Source: Xenosphaeropsis pyriputrescens (taxonomy: Eukaryota; Ascomycota; Leotiomycetes; Phacidiales; Phacidiaceae). Taken from it: 64,000 nucleotides of DNA. The position numbers were made by a program, and so were the translations under genes. The notes under the pieces are model-generated. The model was not told the origin of the DNA and did no database searches. It was given only the letters and a program-made list of their open reading frames with translations. Shown here piece after piece: positions 1 through 13,015 of this stretch (the first letter of the stretch is position 1; each line of letters starts with the position of its first letter). The stretch covers positions 48,183-112,182 of the forward strand of contig JAGKQE010000089.1 of assembly GCA_022609375.1 (NCBI GenBank). The letters are read 5' to 3'.

Positions 1-2226
1 ATAGATGTTTATTGTACGTATTCTATTATTCTATTATTCTATTATTATATTATTCCATTTTTCTGTTGTTCTATTGTTCTGTTGTTCTATTGTTCTGTTG
101 TTCCATTGTTCCATTGTTCCATTGTTCTAGTATTCTAGTATTCTAGTATGTGGTTTATAAAGTATCCGAGTAACTATATAATAAATAGTTATCCAGGTTA
201 CGGAGCATTTGTCCTGGTACATTGGGAATTCCCACCGTCTTACTCGGGATATTTTTCAAGTAAGACATTCTGGTGTTCCAGTGTGAATTGTTCCAAGATA
301 CACAGTTAAATTCAATGTTCCGATAATATGGCCAACACGATGTTGGTGGGGTTATTATACTAGTAGTAAGTACTTATACAAGTGTATTATGTATATACAT
401 ACATAATTAAAGAATAAGAGCCTTTCTCTTCTTATTAATAAATATTACTTCTTTATTACTCCTCTTCATCTCCATTTCATCTCTTCATTTCTGTTACCTC
501 TCTTTATCTCTTCATCTCTTCATCTCTTCATCTCTTCATCTCTTCATCTCTTCATCTCTTCTTCTCTTCTTCTCTTCTTCTCTTCTTCTCCTCTTCTCTT
601 CTTCTCCCCCTCCTCGGAGTTCTGTAAATATACATTCTATACTACTGGCCTTGTCTTCGCCTACTCTTGGTTCTGGACTCACCCTATGACGCTTGGTGCT
701 TTTCACTTGACTCGATCCGCCTCTATGCACTGACCATGATCCGGTTGATTATGGATTTTGGCCATGACAAGGTGCAAGGAGAGTGAGGGTGTGAGTATAT
801 AAGAGGGGGAAGAAGAGAGGGGAGGCTTATACCAACATTTCTCTTTTCCTTTTATTTCCTTTCCTTTTATTTTTATTTTCTCTTTATTTTCTATTTTTCA
901 TTTTTTAATCTCTCATTTTTCCCCTTTTCCCTTATGCTTCAAATAAGCATAGACTCAAGGCCAGTGAACAGATAAGACAGCCGCACTGTTATTTCAGTGG
1001 TGGCACCTCCAAACAAAGGGTAGATGGCTTTGTATGAATAGAATAATAGGATAATAATATTCCAATATTATTGAGAGCTCATATTCTACTCTTGGAAGCC
1101 CATCGGGTTTTTGTATGATTTGATTTGATTTGATTTGTTTGTTTGTTTGTTTGTTTGTTTGTTTTCTTTCTTTCTCAAGACAGCCAACCTTTCTGATGAT
1201 CGATGATGATCGGGGTGTCTATTATGTGGGTGTATTATTATGCCATCCCTCGTCATCGACAATCACCATCTGAGACCCTGCAAATGCGTCTTAGTCTCAG
1301 TCTCAGTCGAATGCGTCAAAACACCAAGCAACCCAAATACTTGTTACATTGGTATTCTACAAAATCATCCATCAGATCGTATTGCTGGAATCAAATGCGA
1401 TGGCAGCATAAGTGTGGCGTTCATCCCGATGCACCATGCGGAAGTTGTAGAATGGCCAGGGATCGAAGGGGGGTTTAAAGACAAGACCCGCTCATCTAGA
1501 CCGTTGAAGACCATGAACTTGAGGTCTGGAATTATCAAGGGCCCATTAATAGCAATCATCGACAGTTACAGATGATAAGTAGTAGAATAGAATATGTACT
1601 GTATTAATAAGTACTCCATCCTATCGATACAACACTACAACACCATCTATGCTCCTCATATGAATACTCATCCTATAATATTCTACTTCTTCTGTTCTAT
1701 CCTACTCCCTTCTACCTTATCTTGTCCTATTCTAAAAGCATCATTCATCAAACTCAAGGCCAACTTCCCCTCAGATTCACACCTCCTCAACTCTCCTGTA
1801 TTTCACTTGACTACCTGATTACTTACTACTTACTACTTACTACTTACTACGCCCTCGACACGCCTTCACGCCGTCACCATGCTCCCAAGCCTCAATTGGC
1901 TGTGCTGAAGACGTCTTCTCCAGTATTATATGCACTAACAGATAGCCTCGAGCGGCACACGATCCTTCAGCTGGTCAAGTGTCCTTTCCAGTGTCAATTA
2001 ATTCTTGCACTCGCTTTGTTTGACCCTGTATTCTATTCTTTTCTATTCCACTGTGCTGTGCTGTGCTATGCTGTGCTCTGCTCTGCTGCGTACCTGTCTA
2101 TCCATTCTACTTTCTCCATACTTCCATTCAGACAAATAAACAAATAAATATGTCCCCGACTGCGAATACCCTACCTAGACTAAGGTACATTACTTCTCTC
2201 GATATATTGACTGATTGATTGATAGA
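1..2226. other. Gene-free, microsatellite-rich left flank
   Basis: No convincing coding sequence is seen. The first 160 bases are degenerate TTCTATTA/TTGTTCCA repeats. About 480-605 is a CTTCATCT/CTTCTCTT pyrimidine tract, and 1116-1164 runs TTTGATTTGA into GTTT repeats. The open frames here are short and follow the repeats. A TATATAAG box at 796-803 is followed by a long T/C-rich tract (838-920), which looks like a promoter but leads to no recognisable gene. Confidence 0.6.
341..837. mobile_element. Possible degenerate LTR-like segment
   Basis: The segment begins TGTTGGT and ends ACCAACA, so it has TG...CA ends with a 7-bp terminal inverted repeat. It contains a TATATAAG box about 35 bp before its right end. 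A CCAACA copy sits three bases before the left end (332-337), as if two element ends abutted. There is no 5-bp target duplication (CACGA on the left, TTTCT on the right) and no retrotransposon protein nearby. It could equally be a chance arrangement in low-complexity DNA. Confidence 0.2.
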
Positions 2227-2630
2227 TGCAGTCAGTTAGTGACGGAATTGTCTTGCCTTGGCCTTGTCCATGTCCAGCTTGCTCCAATCACCCTATCTAT
2301 AAACCCATCCATCCACTACCAAATTCCAAAAACTTGCAAGGCCGATATTCTTCTACTGTAGACCGGATACTGGCCTCTCTTCACCTTAGCTACACTACCG
2401 TGCCACTACTCTACACAAATCGCGCCCATGGATCTATGGACGTTCTATGCATAGCTCCTTCGTTCATCACTTCTTCCTCAGCATCCTCATATTGCTATCC
2501 TCGATCCTTTCTATTACCACAGCTTCATCAGAGAAGAAAGAAGAGGGAAGAAAGGGAACAATACTCTCACGATTCTAGTAGAGGGAAAGGCGGTTGTCGT
2601 ACAGTCAGTCGCTACACCCAGTGGAGATGA
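2226..2630 (+). other. Long upstream reading frame before the histidine kinase
   Basis: An ATG-initiated frame of 134 codons ends in TGA at 2628-2630, 56 bases before the proposed start of the histidine kinase. Its translation is Ser/Pro/Tyr-rich and resembles no family I know, so it is probably 5' leader rather than a gene. Its stop overlaps the ATG (2627) of a second, 6-codon frame ending at 2647. If the leader is transcribed, both would act as upstream ORFs. Confidence 0.3.
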
Positions 2631-2686
2631 GTTGCTTGCGCCCTTGAAAAAAAAGACAGAGCCCCATTTCCGACGACACGGTCAAG

Positions 2687-5600
2687 ATGCCCCTCAAAAT
2701 GTGCTCGGAAACGGCCAGAGAACGGGAAATCTTCAAGTATGCATGACTCTCTCGAAAAACAATACTACACTTCAATTGACTTGTGACTTCTTCAGATACT
2801 ATCAGCCCATCTACATTGTTCCAGACCCATCGGGGGCGAAACAGGTTCCTCGTTCATCCTGGGATACTGCTCTCACGGCTTTCGCTCAGCTCGGTGCCCT
2901 CCGACTCAATGCAAAGCGCTGTCTGATCAGCCTCGTTAGTCGAGATACCCATTACAATATTGCCGAGGCGACACGCACAATATCCCTACAAGCCGACGAT
3001 GTTTACGAAGAGGATGATAACCTGTGGATTGGTGTTTCGACTGTCTCAAAATCCTATGGCCTCTGCTCCCACGCTGTCGATATATTTACTGGCAACAAGG
3101 ACTGTGGTGCGGAACCACAGCATGGCCATGAAGATGAGAGTGGCTTCGTCACACACATCGTCGTCAACGATTTATTGAAGGACCAGTGCGCACGTCGTCG
3201 ACACAAGGCCAAGGAGTTTTCTCATCTTCGATTTTACGCCTGCGTACCAATTATTACAAAGGCTGGATATGTTATTGGTGCTTACAGTATCATCGACGAC
3301 AAACCCCGTGATGGCATATGCCCCAAGGAGCTGAGATTTCTCAAGGATATGAGTGCGACAGTCATGGAGCATCTGGCAACCATGAGGGCCAAAAATCAAC
3401 ACTATCGTGCTGAAAAGATGGTCAAGGGTATGGGGCTCTTTGTCGAAGGAGGTTCGAGTTTGCGAGAATGGTGGCTTCGAGCTGGTCATGAAAATTCGGC
3501 CCAAACAACCTCCAAAGGGTCTTCCGAGACACAAACACTCAATCAAAAAGCCGATGTTGAGTTTGGCGTGCAAGACGCCCCCGAGGGCCTTCTCGCAACA
3601 AATATCAATACTTTGAATGCGAGGTTTGTTCCTCGTGCTCCAGAGTCGAAAAGACCATTGCATTCCGAAAGCGCTAGTGTTCTCTCGACTGTGGAATCGG
3701 AACCGTCTGAGAGTATTCTATCAACGGCAGCAGAGGCCAAGAGTTCTCGAGCAACATCTTCTGTTCTCGAACGACATAACACTGGGAACCAGAGCACCAC
3801 AAGTATGGGGGAACCGGGTGCGCAAACTTTGAAGCCACCAACATCTCACAATGTGACAACTGGTGCTCATGTGCCGGGATCACAATTACAGGAAGCCATC
3901 TTGTCTACGGATCTGAGACACACCTTTTCCAGAGCAAGCAATCTGATTCGAGAATCTCTATCTGTTTGTGGGACCCTGTTTCTCGATGCGAGTGTTGGGT
4001 CTTTTGGTGGGAGATCTGAGAAGGGTACGCTGAACGACAAAGCTCCTTCGGCTTTTATGCACCAATCCACGCCCTGTACAACATCAAGCAGTGACGAGGA
4101 AAAGGCGGCCAGAAGTCGTGTTGAAGCAGCAGACACTAACGGAAGAACGAGCTCGAGCACTGCTCCATCCAACGAAAAGACCTGTGGCATATTGGGGTAT
4201 TCGACACATACACGATCGAGTCTGATGATGCACAGAGCTTCAGACTTACATTCCAATGTTCCAGAATACTTTTTGAGGAAATTGCTCAAACGATATCCAC
4301 ATGGAAAGATATTCAATTTGGATGAAAACGGTGTCGCCTCATCTAGTGATGAAGAAGCTGCAATAATTAAGAACGTGTCGATATCGCAAGCCACCGATAA
4401 AGCCTCGCCTATACGAAAGGCCAAGAGGAAGAGACTCTCAAAGGAGGCCGAGTTCCAGACCATTCTTCAAATACTCCCGGGGGCTCGAAGCATAGCTTTC
4501 TTTCCTCTCTGGGATGCTCACAAGGAGAGATGGTTCGCAGGAGGCTTTCTATGGTCTACACAGCCAACCCGGATATTGGTTCCCGAGGAAGATTTGACCT
4601 ACTTTGCAGCGTTTGGCAACAGTGTTATGGCTGAAGTCGGTCGTCTGGATGCCTTGGTCGCTGCGCAAATGAAAGTCAACTTCATTTCATCTATCAGCCA
4701 TGAATTACGCTCGCCGCTTCATGGTGTCTTGGCTAGTGTGGAGCTGCTGCAGGACAGCGATATTAATACCATCCAAGCCGACATGGTAAACATGATCGAA
4801 GCTTGTGGTAAGACTTTGCTCGATACCATTAACCATGTTCTAGACTTCACAAAAGTCAACAGCAAATCGAAGGAGAAGGCACGAAAGCTAAGGAGATCAA
4901 AGGCCCGAGGCTCCGTCGAGGATCTGGATAAGAAAACTACCTTGGACTCGGAAGATTCTACGACAACCGTGCCCGACCTGAGCGTTCTTACCGAAGAAGT
5001 AATTGGCTCTGTTTACGCCGGTCATTATCATCGCAAACAACCCTCATCTGCCAATACGCCCAGTGTCCGTCGGGAATCTTTTAACCACGGTCAGAAGAGT
5101 GACAAGAGCGATAAGGATTCCATGGGTGATTCACAGAAATCAGAAAAACTACCTGTCATGATTGTTGTGGACATTGCCCACCGGGACAGTTATAAATTTC
5201 CTATTGAGGCAGGAGCTTGGAGAAGAATCTTGATGAATCTGTTCGGAAATGCGTTGAAATATACGAGCGCAGGATATATTCGCATTTCTTTGCGGATAAA
5301 GGATGAGATGTCGAAAGAGGGGACTCAAACCTCACAGATCATACTCTCTGTGAGTGATTCGGGACAGGGGATATCACCTGAGTATCTGCAGCATCATCTT
5401 TATACGCCGTTTGCGCAAGAAAGTTCCCTTTCTGTTGGTACTGGATTGGGCCTGAGCATCGTCCGACAAATAGTGGATGATTTAGGTGGCAATATCGATT
5501 TTAACAGTGAGCAAGGCATGGGTACCGAGGCAATTATAACCTTGCCTGCAGTAGTGCCATCTACCCCCGTGGAACCTCCGTCACCCACGGAGAACATCGT

Positions 5601-6687
5601 TGCATCAGCTCGTCAATACACTCGCGGTGTCAAAGCCTGCATGGTTGCCTTCGATGTTACCCCTGATATGGACGACACATCCGGGATTTTGTCCACAGAA
5701 GCTGAGCGCATGTTCGCTCTGAAATCCTCTCTGTCATCGCTACTGAAGGACTGGTTCCACATGGACGTCATCTCCAACCCTACTCTGAGATTCCCGCTCG
5801 CGGACATCTATCTGATTCTTGAATCCGACTTCAACGACTTGCTTGCCAGCGGCTACTTCGACGATATTGACGACCAAACACCCGGATCTCCTGGCCTCTG
5901 GCAACTCCCTAATCTCTTGGTCCTCAGCTCGCCCGGCTCAAATATCACAGAGAAAACGATTGGCGGCTATAACGTCATCAAGCTGCAGCAACCGCTCGGC
6001 CCGCAACGAATGGCTAACGTCCTCTCGCGCTGCCTCAAGAGACGTAAGCCTTGGGAGTTCGTCGCCACAAACGGCAGTCCTATGTCCAGTCCCAAAATGT
6101 CCACGCAAATTGCTGCCGCTCAGCGACGCATCTCGGAAGCCTCGCCATTATCCCGCCCCAGTTCAGCGGCCCGCTCCCGAAGTAGCTCCATCCAGGGCTC
6201 TGAGGTCTCGTCCACATACTCCGATAAAACCAACGAACCGAACATTTCCCTCCCAAACGTCCTCCTCGTCGAAGACAATGAGATCAACCTCAAGGTACGC
6301 CCCATAACCCCTCCACCAATCCCTTCTATGAACCCTCTACTAATTCCTACAAAGCTCCTAGTAACCTACATGCGCCGTCTCCGCGTCCCGCACGCCACGG
6401 CAATCAACGGCCTTGAAGCCCTGAAGCTCTACCAATCCACCGAGCGTCCCTTCGACATCATCCTCATGGACATCTCCATGCCCGTCATGGACGGCCTCAC
6501 GTCGTCGCGCGAAATCCGCTGCTTCGAAAGGCTACATAGTCGTGTGCCTGCCACCATCATCGCCCTCACCGGCGCCGCCTCGCCGGCCGCGCGCCAGGAG
6601 GCCTTCAGCTCCGGTATCGATCGCTACTTGACGAAGCCCGTGCCCATGAAGGCGCTGAAGACTATTTTGGATGAGTTTAAGCTCTGA
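2687..6687 (+). CDS. Hybrid histidine kinase (GAF-HisKA-HATPase-REC)
   Basis: Three exons (2687-2736, 2796-6294, 6355-6687) give 1293 aa. The first intron (59 nt) restores the usual N-terminus of this family, ending FKYYQP. The second (60 nt) is in frame and would be missed by ORF calling, but it splits the receiver motif VEDNEINLK/LLVTYM. Visible domains are a GAF-like sensor (about 60-235), a HisKA dimerisation box with ISHELRSPLHG (His652, codon 4699-4701), and a HATPase (about 800-935) with NLFGNALKY, SDSGQGIS and GTGLGLS boxes. A C-terminal receiver (about 1172-1292) has ILMDISMPVMDG (Asp1222) and a conserved TKP Lys. A roughly 400-aa Ser/Thr-rich low-complexity stretch separates GAF from HisKA, and a charged insertion splits HisKA from the HATPase. 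It has no transmembrane segment, so a cytosolic two-component sensor feeding an HPt protein is expected. The fungal group number is not assignable by eye. Confidence 0.93.
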
Positions 6688-8442
6688 AGTGTCGCACTTG
6701 CGATGTATCGGACGTGCTTTTGGTCGGGATATGCATTTGGCCGGGGCTATTTCCTTTTGTCGGTGTTGTTTGGTGGTGTTTTTGGGCTTTGGATGGGTGG
6801 GGGTGTTTGGCGTATATATCAAACTCTATACCAGGTGGAGTTTCACTATCTTTTTCTTGATTTTTTTTGGGGCTTCATTGCTCTTGGCTATTTGTCATTT
6901 GGCGTGCGTTCCGAAGGCATGGGACATCACGTTACCAAGGGGGCTTGGTTGCGTTTGCGTTGCGTTTAGCGTATATATTGCAGTCCTTTTATGGAATACA
7001 GAGCATTGTGGGGCTGGTGTGCGTGGCGGGGCGGCGAACATTACGCCCCGGCCATCGGTATGGCTTATGGTGGTGGTCATATAGGCTTGGTATATGTGTA
7101 TATATCTCTGTAGATATACATAGAATTGTCATGGTGAGTCGACGGAATAAGGATCTGTTTTGCTGATGGTTCGGCCTAGGTGAGTTTGTGCTGAGTGACT
7201 GAGTGACTGACTGGGAGTGAAGAGTGTGAGGAGTGTGAAATCGTGAAGGGCGGAAGAGAAGCACGGAAGGGTGGAAGAGTCGTATGCTTGGCCTCCATAC
7301 CACGAGATCACGAGATACATCCCGCGAATGACTGGCCAAAAGATTTCGGGCTCTTGGAAATTCATCTTCAGCATCTGCCCTCGTCCCACGGCGGGAAACC
7401 CATGTTTGTGTGGTTCTCAAAGACGTGCATGTAGGGTATACCAATCTACATCGCAGGTGCGGAAGAGATTGCGATGCGCTGAAACTTCTCTTGTTCGGCG
7501 ACTGCTATCCGGTCGTGTCAGGCTGCGGTGGTGCTTTTGGGCGATGCGTGGCTGGATTGGATTAGGTTGGGTTAGGTTGGGATAGGCCAGGCTATATGTA
7601 CTAGGTACTGTGTGTTTGTTTCTGGATTTGGGGGATGTGTGCCTTTGACCTTTGAGGAGTGTTATTTGGGGTCGATGTTGTGATTGGGGGGGGGGGGGGA
7701 TGGTGAGAGGAGGAAAAATGACGATGAGGAGGAGGATGATGATGATGATGGTGAGGACATTTACAATGCTTTAGGTCGTACTACAGTCTGCGTTAGCCAA
7801 ACTGGATACGGTACAGTTGCTAGAGGGATCAGTTAATCTGATATTGCGCAAGAGGAGGATTGGGCGTCTTTATATGTGAATTTGTAGGCCGAGCGAGCTA
7901 TAGGCTGCTAAGCATGGCAAGAGAAGGATGTTTTGAGAGACAGGAAGGGGGTCCAGTCGAGCTATTCTGCGTCTGCATAGTTTCCGTCATTATAACCTGC
8001 CTGATGAGACTTGATTATTAATTTCTGTTGGAAGAGATCTGCTGTTGATAGGGCCGTGACATATTCCATAGGGAGGTTTAGTCAAATATACGCGAGTCTG
8101 TGCCCATAATCTTCAATCGCTGGCATTACTCAAAAGTGACTATGTGGATATAACATAGCATGGGGAAGATATCAAGGGACGAAGACCGAGATGTGAGATA
8201 GAAAGAGTATCGTAAACAATCTCCTAAAAAGAGCAATGGATCACTTATAAGCATAGCTATCTGATACAAAGCAAGCAGAAAGATATCATTCTCATCTATC
8301 TCCACAATTGATGCTACAAGCAGCATCAGATATGAGCAGGTCACCACCCCACCAACGCCAACCGCTAACCCGCCTTAGAATACAACAAAGCCAAGCACAA
8401 TCTCAAGCCCAAGAGCCCCTGTCTATTATCTATTATCTCCAA
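6688..8442. other. Intergenic region between convergent genes
   Basis: This lies between the 3' ends of the histidine kinase and the Myb protein. The first part (6700-7080) is G/T-rich like a 3' UTR. There is a GGTTG/GGATA repeat at about 7552-7590, a G homopolymer near 7687-7699 and a GAT/GAG tract at 7720-7755. Open frames on either strand show no codon structure or family similarity. Confidence 0.5.
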
Positions 8443-11000
8443 TCACAAACCCATGAGCCCATCATGATCCTGTACAGCAGCTTGCAACCTCTGTCCCAAC
8501 ACCTCCTCGTAACTAAGTTCCCTCGGCTGCTCAACAGGCAGGCCAAGTTCCTCCTTGGGCTCAACAGGATCGAGACCAAGCTCAGCACCATGAGTCGGCT
8601 CGGCATTGTGAGTCCCATTATGGGTGTGGTTGACTCCCATGCCATGTCCGTGATTATGCGCATGCATCTGCATGTGCGAATCTTCCTGGATCTGTAGGCC
8701 GTGTGAGCTATTATCTTGCTGCATGTTGGCAGAATGCATCTGCGGCGTGCCGGGGTGAGAGAGGTGCTGTGGCTGTTGTTGGTGTGTAGGTGGTGCACCG
8801 TTCGGTGGGGCATTCATGCCACCAGCAAGTGTCAGAATACCATTGAAACGGGCCTGTTCCTCGTCAGATGCAAGTCGTGCACGCTCCTCTGCCTCTTTGC
8901 GGGCGGCTTGCGAGGGTGCTCGGGTTTTGAGTTCGCCGGTTACACACTGTAGGTAGTAGGGGACTTCGATGTTGCTCTTGAGGAAGAAAAGCTTAAGGTT
9001 GCGCGCTTTATCTTTCAACTGTACTTGGTTGCGGTCTTTGAGGATCTCAGATACTTGACCCTTAGCACCATACAGTGCAAGGATTTGAGACCAGTGCGGT
9101 CCCCGTACTTGATCCAGGCCTGCCATCAGTGCGTTCTCTTCCTCTGTTGACCATGGGCGTCGTTGAGATGGGAGACCAGGACGACGAGAATGGGGCGATG
9201 CTTTTGCTACTGCTGCTTGGCGGGCCTGTTCGTAAAGGACTTGGGTAGGGGCTGTTTGCGTGTGGTAAGGGATTGCAGCTCCGGGGTAATTTTGTGGCTG
9301 AAAGCCATTTTGGGTTGGATCTTGACCTGGGTGGTGTTGAGGATGCTGCGGATGTTGGGGATGCGGTGGGTGCTGATGCGCATTGGGTTGTTGCATGCTT
9401 GTTGTGTATTGTCCAAAACCAACGCTTTGAAGTGCTCTCTCAGCAGCTTCGTTAGCTTGCTGCATGATATCGGCTTCGGTCAAGTCACTGTTTGGCGCAG
9501 AGATACCATCGTTTTGTTGACTCGTTGGCTGGTCGAAGTTCAGGCCTGGTGGATTTGGAGGTGTCTCTTGAGTACGAACTGGAGAGGCTGGCGCGGTGAG
9601 TGCATGGCGTCGCATATATGGGGCAATGAGAGGTTCGTATGTTACATTCAGGTGAATGCTTAAAGACCTCAAGAAGTCCTCCCAAGCATACTTCTCAGAC
9701 AGAGCAGCTATAGAACATTAGCTTCGAATCCGACAATTTTCACAGCACTGCTTACGTAGTTGATCAATATCAACAGTCTGGGCCTGTAGAAATTCCCTTC
9801 TTGCTCTAGCTTCATCGACAAACTCCACCTCCCCAGTTGTCAATTCCTGGTCGGGGTGTCTAGCGCGTAATATATCCTCGATGGAAGCGGGAAACAAATC
9901 ATCCAAGATGTCATCCTTTGCACGTTCCTGTTCTTCCTGCGATATAGCTGAAATGTACATCTGAGTCTTGAGATTCAAATACAGCATACCGGGCTCCTTT
10001 TGCAGTTCACTTCCATCCGGTGTAAAGGTCTCAATAAAATGATCGTTGAGTTCGTAAAAGCCAACATCCTGTCCACCAAACACACTTGAGACGAAGGTTG
10101 CAAGATTTGTAGTTCGAATGGTAGCTCGGTGCTCTGCTTCGTGGATGTTGAGCTCATCTGCAGATAGAAATGGCTTTTCTTGCGAGTAAATCTTCTTTGT
10201 TTGATCGAACAAGGACTTCAGCGTTGCATATGCTTGACCCAAGTCCGAGTCTGGTTGGGTAATTATCTTTACTGTCTCTGAATATGGACCTTGCGCCAAA
10301 GTGCTCAGAATCTGAGTAGACTATCAACAAGTTAGACAACAACTTTGTCATGTAGCTATGTCCAGTCTTCTTACCAGACTCTCCAGTATTGGCAAACTTA
10401 GAATTCGCATATATAGATGAGGATCGGATGCGAAGCCAGGCGTCGATTCGGGGACTGGAGCTGAGTTGGTATACGCTTCAGTATCATGCTGATTGTATTC
10501 TTGCGATATTTGCTCCAAAGGCTGTTCCAAAGGCTGATCTCCAATATGTTGTCGAAAGATGCTGTCTAGACTGCTATGGTCTGGCTCCTGGTTCTGGTCC
10601 TGATTCTGGTTCTGATTTTGAGTCTGGTTCTCAATGTCCCGAGTAGCAGTTGCAGCGGCCTGTGCAATGATTTCGTCAAAGTTCAACTCTTCACCTCCTC
10701 CTATACTGGTTGTCTCTATCCGTTGTCGCTTCTCGTCACCTTCTACGTGGTTATCTTGGGAAGCTCTACGCTTCAGCGGCGATAGTGGCGCATCGAAGTT
10801 TGGTACGGGATCGTTGGCATAGGGCGATTCATACTTTGTCGCAACCTCTATAGAATGATTCCAATCAGCTCTCTAATCCTATGTTCGCCTGGGAGAATGA
10901 CCCAGAGCAGCGCGCATGCCCTCGATGGCAGTGCGTGACTTTTGGCGCAATTGGATCAAACTCACCTTCGGTCAGCGCGTTTGGCGCAACTATAGACATG
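8443..11000 (-). CDS. TRF-homology / telobox Myb DNA-binding protein (Tbf1-like)
   Basis: Four exons on the minus strand (11000-10966, 10870-10375, 10320-9756, 9707-8443) give 786 aa. The middle part (about 175-400) matches the TRF homology (dimerisation) domain of Tbf1/Taz1/TRF proteins, with the helical LPILESL...QILSTLAQGPYSE start. A single Myb repeat (about 545-610) starts RRPWSTEEENALMAGL and carries a telobox-type third helix, VQLKDKARNLK, against the family consensus VDxKDKxRN. The C-terminus is Gln/His/Pro-rich. Members bind TTAGGG repeats at telomeres and, as Tbf1, at promoters of ribosomal protein and snoRNA genes. The first intron (95 nt) was placed by phase: only the TTAGAG acceptor at 10871 keeps the frame, so the first 12 residues are the least certain. 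Short introns of 54 and 48 nt elsewhere are clear. Confidence 0.88.
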
Positions 11001-12664
11001 GTGGATGGAATATTCTGTCGGGCTATCATTCACTCTCACGCTGCCTCAAGTCTTGTCGCCAAAAAGTGGTACTTTTCGAAAATCGATGTTCCTAGAATTG
11101 TCGTTGCTTGAGGCCATTCTTTTGATTTCGGCGCTACTGGCGAAAATCTTCCTGCCTGAATTCTGCGTGAGCGTGGCAGACCAAACGGGAAGATGCACCT
11201 CTCCATGAGGCGTCACTTTTGGCTTAGGCGAAACCCTGGCTTTTTCACCCTCATCGAAAAGCCCCGCGCCCTATGGACGGATACACGAACATCGATGACA
11301 ACGCCCAAGAATTATATATTTATATTTATATTTATATCTATATATCTACATATACATATATTCTATGTCTATGTGTTTATTTGAAGAGATACACTCCGCC
11401 ATATGCATCCCAGGGAGAGTATAAATTTATAATCTATCGTTATTAGCTCGCTCACATATGGCTACCTTCCCCTCTCAATCTGAGCCCATTGTTGTCTGGT
11501 CTTTGAAAAGGGCGTTATGTTACTGCAAGGTATTTAAAATAAAAGGTGCTTCACCCGCCACCGTTCAGGAACAATACAACGTGCAGCCTACAGATGAGCT
11601 ACTTAACAAAAGGCTGGTTGAATGCATCTGACTGTAACACATGACTGAATATGTATACATATGTATACATGTATTAAATTGTATGCGTATCCTGCCTCAG
11701 AAAACAAGGTGACTGTTCTATATCCTACATCGAGTCTTTGGACCAATGCGGACGGATGTATTATCATCGATGGTGTTCCACGGTATCTCAAGTCTCCGGC
11801 CTCAGGCTTCACTATGAGTAAGTCACGAGACTCGACCCTACTACTCAAGTACAGAGTAGGACAGGAACATCATCAACTTCAAAAACAAAACCACCTTTCC
11901 TCGCCATCAATGAATAATCACGAAGAGAAAAGCGTCGCGACCTCACAAAAGTAGCACGTGAATCATCTGTTCAACATAAAACGACACCATCACCAAAATG
12001 TCACTTCAGAGCGGCGTGACATTGATAATCAATTCCCTCCCACGGATCTCTTCACTCGCCGCTTTCACAACTGACCCCAGCACGGCAATCATAATAAGAC
12101 GGCCCAGATCTCCACACTCGCTGCTTTCAAAGATGCATAAGACGAGTTACTAGCATCGACGAGACTCAACCTTCCATCACTACGCACTACGGACTAAGCA
12201 GTACCACTGGTATCCTAGAATCCTCACACTGGTGCTTTCTAAGTAAGTAAGTTTGTTGCTTGACTGTCGCGCCGGCTGTCCCGCTCATCCTTTTCTTGCA
12301 AGAATAGAATCCGCTTCTCTATGCCCTAAGGGTCGACGTTTGAAACAGCTTGAGCGTGATCATGATCGTGATCATGATCATGCACAACCGTTGAGGAGTT
12401 GCCTACGCCCGTATCTATGTATCAACAACTTATGACGCTCACAGCAATGAATATCAATTACAAGTACTTGCACTGTGGAGTGTACATCAGTGCGACCTGC
12501 ATGCAGCTCGGACTTTCTTCAATTGCACGCCAGGCACACGGTGAGCACAGGAGAGTGAGACGAGACGGCCACTGTTGTTCCCTAGTTCCGATACCCCACA
12601 CCCGCTGTGGTCGTGGTCGTGGTCGTGGTCGTGGAGAGACCAACAAATCACAGCCCCTCTGCAT

Positions 12665-12720
12665 GCCTCCACGCCTCCACGCCTCTACGCCTCCACGCCT
12701 CCACGCTTCCACGCTTCCAC
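12665..12720 (+). repeat. 8-bp minisatellite (GCCTCCAC)7
   Basis: Seven head-to-tail copies of GCCTCCAC are seen, three with single C-to-T changes (GCCTCTAC, GCTTCCAC twice). It is directly preceded, at 12607-12634, by a run of the TGGTCG hexamer. The array is in no recognised gene. Confidence 0.9.
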
Positions 12721-12934
12721 CCTCACTTCCCCAGAATTCGGCTTCCGCGTGTCCGAGGCTCGAGTATGACGGCAGACCGAGTGAGTTGTCAATCCGTGCT
12801 CAATGCCAATCTACACCCTTTTTCCCTACTGCTGAGGCTACGGAAACCCCAAGACTTGCCTTGCTGGCTTCAGGATGAACGGCTTCTTGGGTTCAACAGG
12901 TCTATCCATAGTCTACCTAGGCATCTAGGCATAT

Positions 12935-13015
12935 AAATGGACATGGATGTGGATGGGTATGGATATGGATACATATGGATATGGATATGGATATGAATAT
13001 GGATATGAATTCCTA
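12935..13015 (+). repeat. ATGGAT/ATATGG hexanucleotide tract
   Basis: An imperfect tandem array of ATGGAT-type hexamers (ATGGAC, ATGGAT, ATGTGG, ATGAAT variants) in non-coding DNA. Confidence 0.8.

Noticed and set aside
6989..7444. 151-codon minus-strand frame downstream of the histidine kinase
   Set aside because: Antisense of a G/T-rich 3' flank; His/Ser/Pro-rich translation without similarity.
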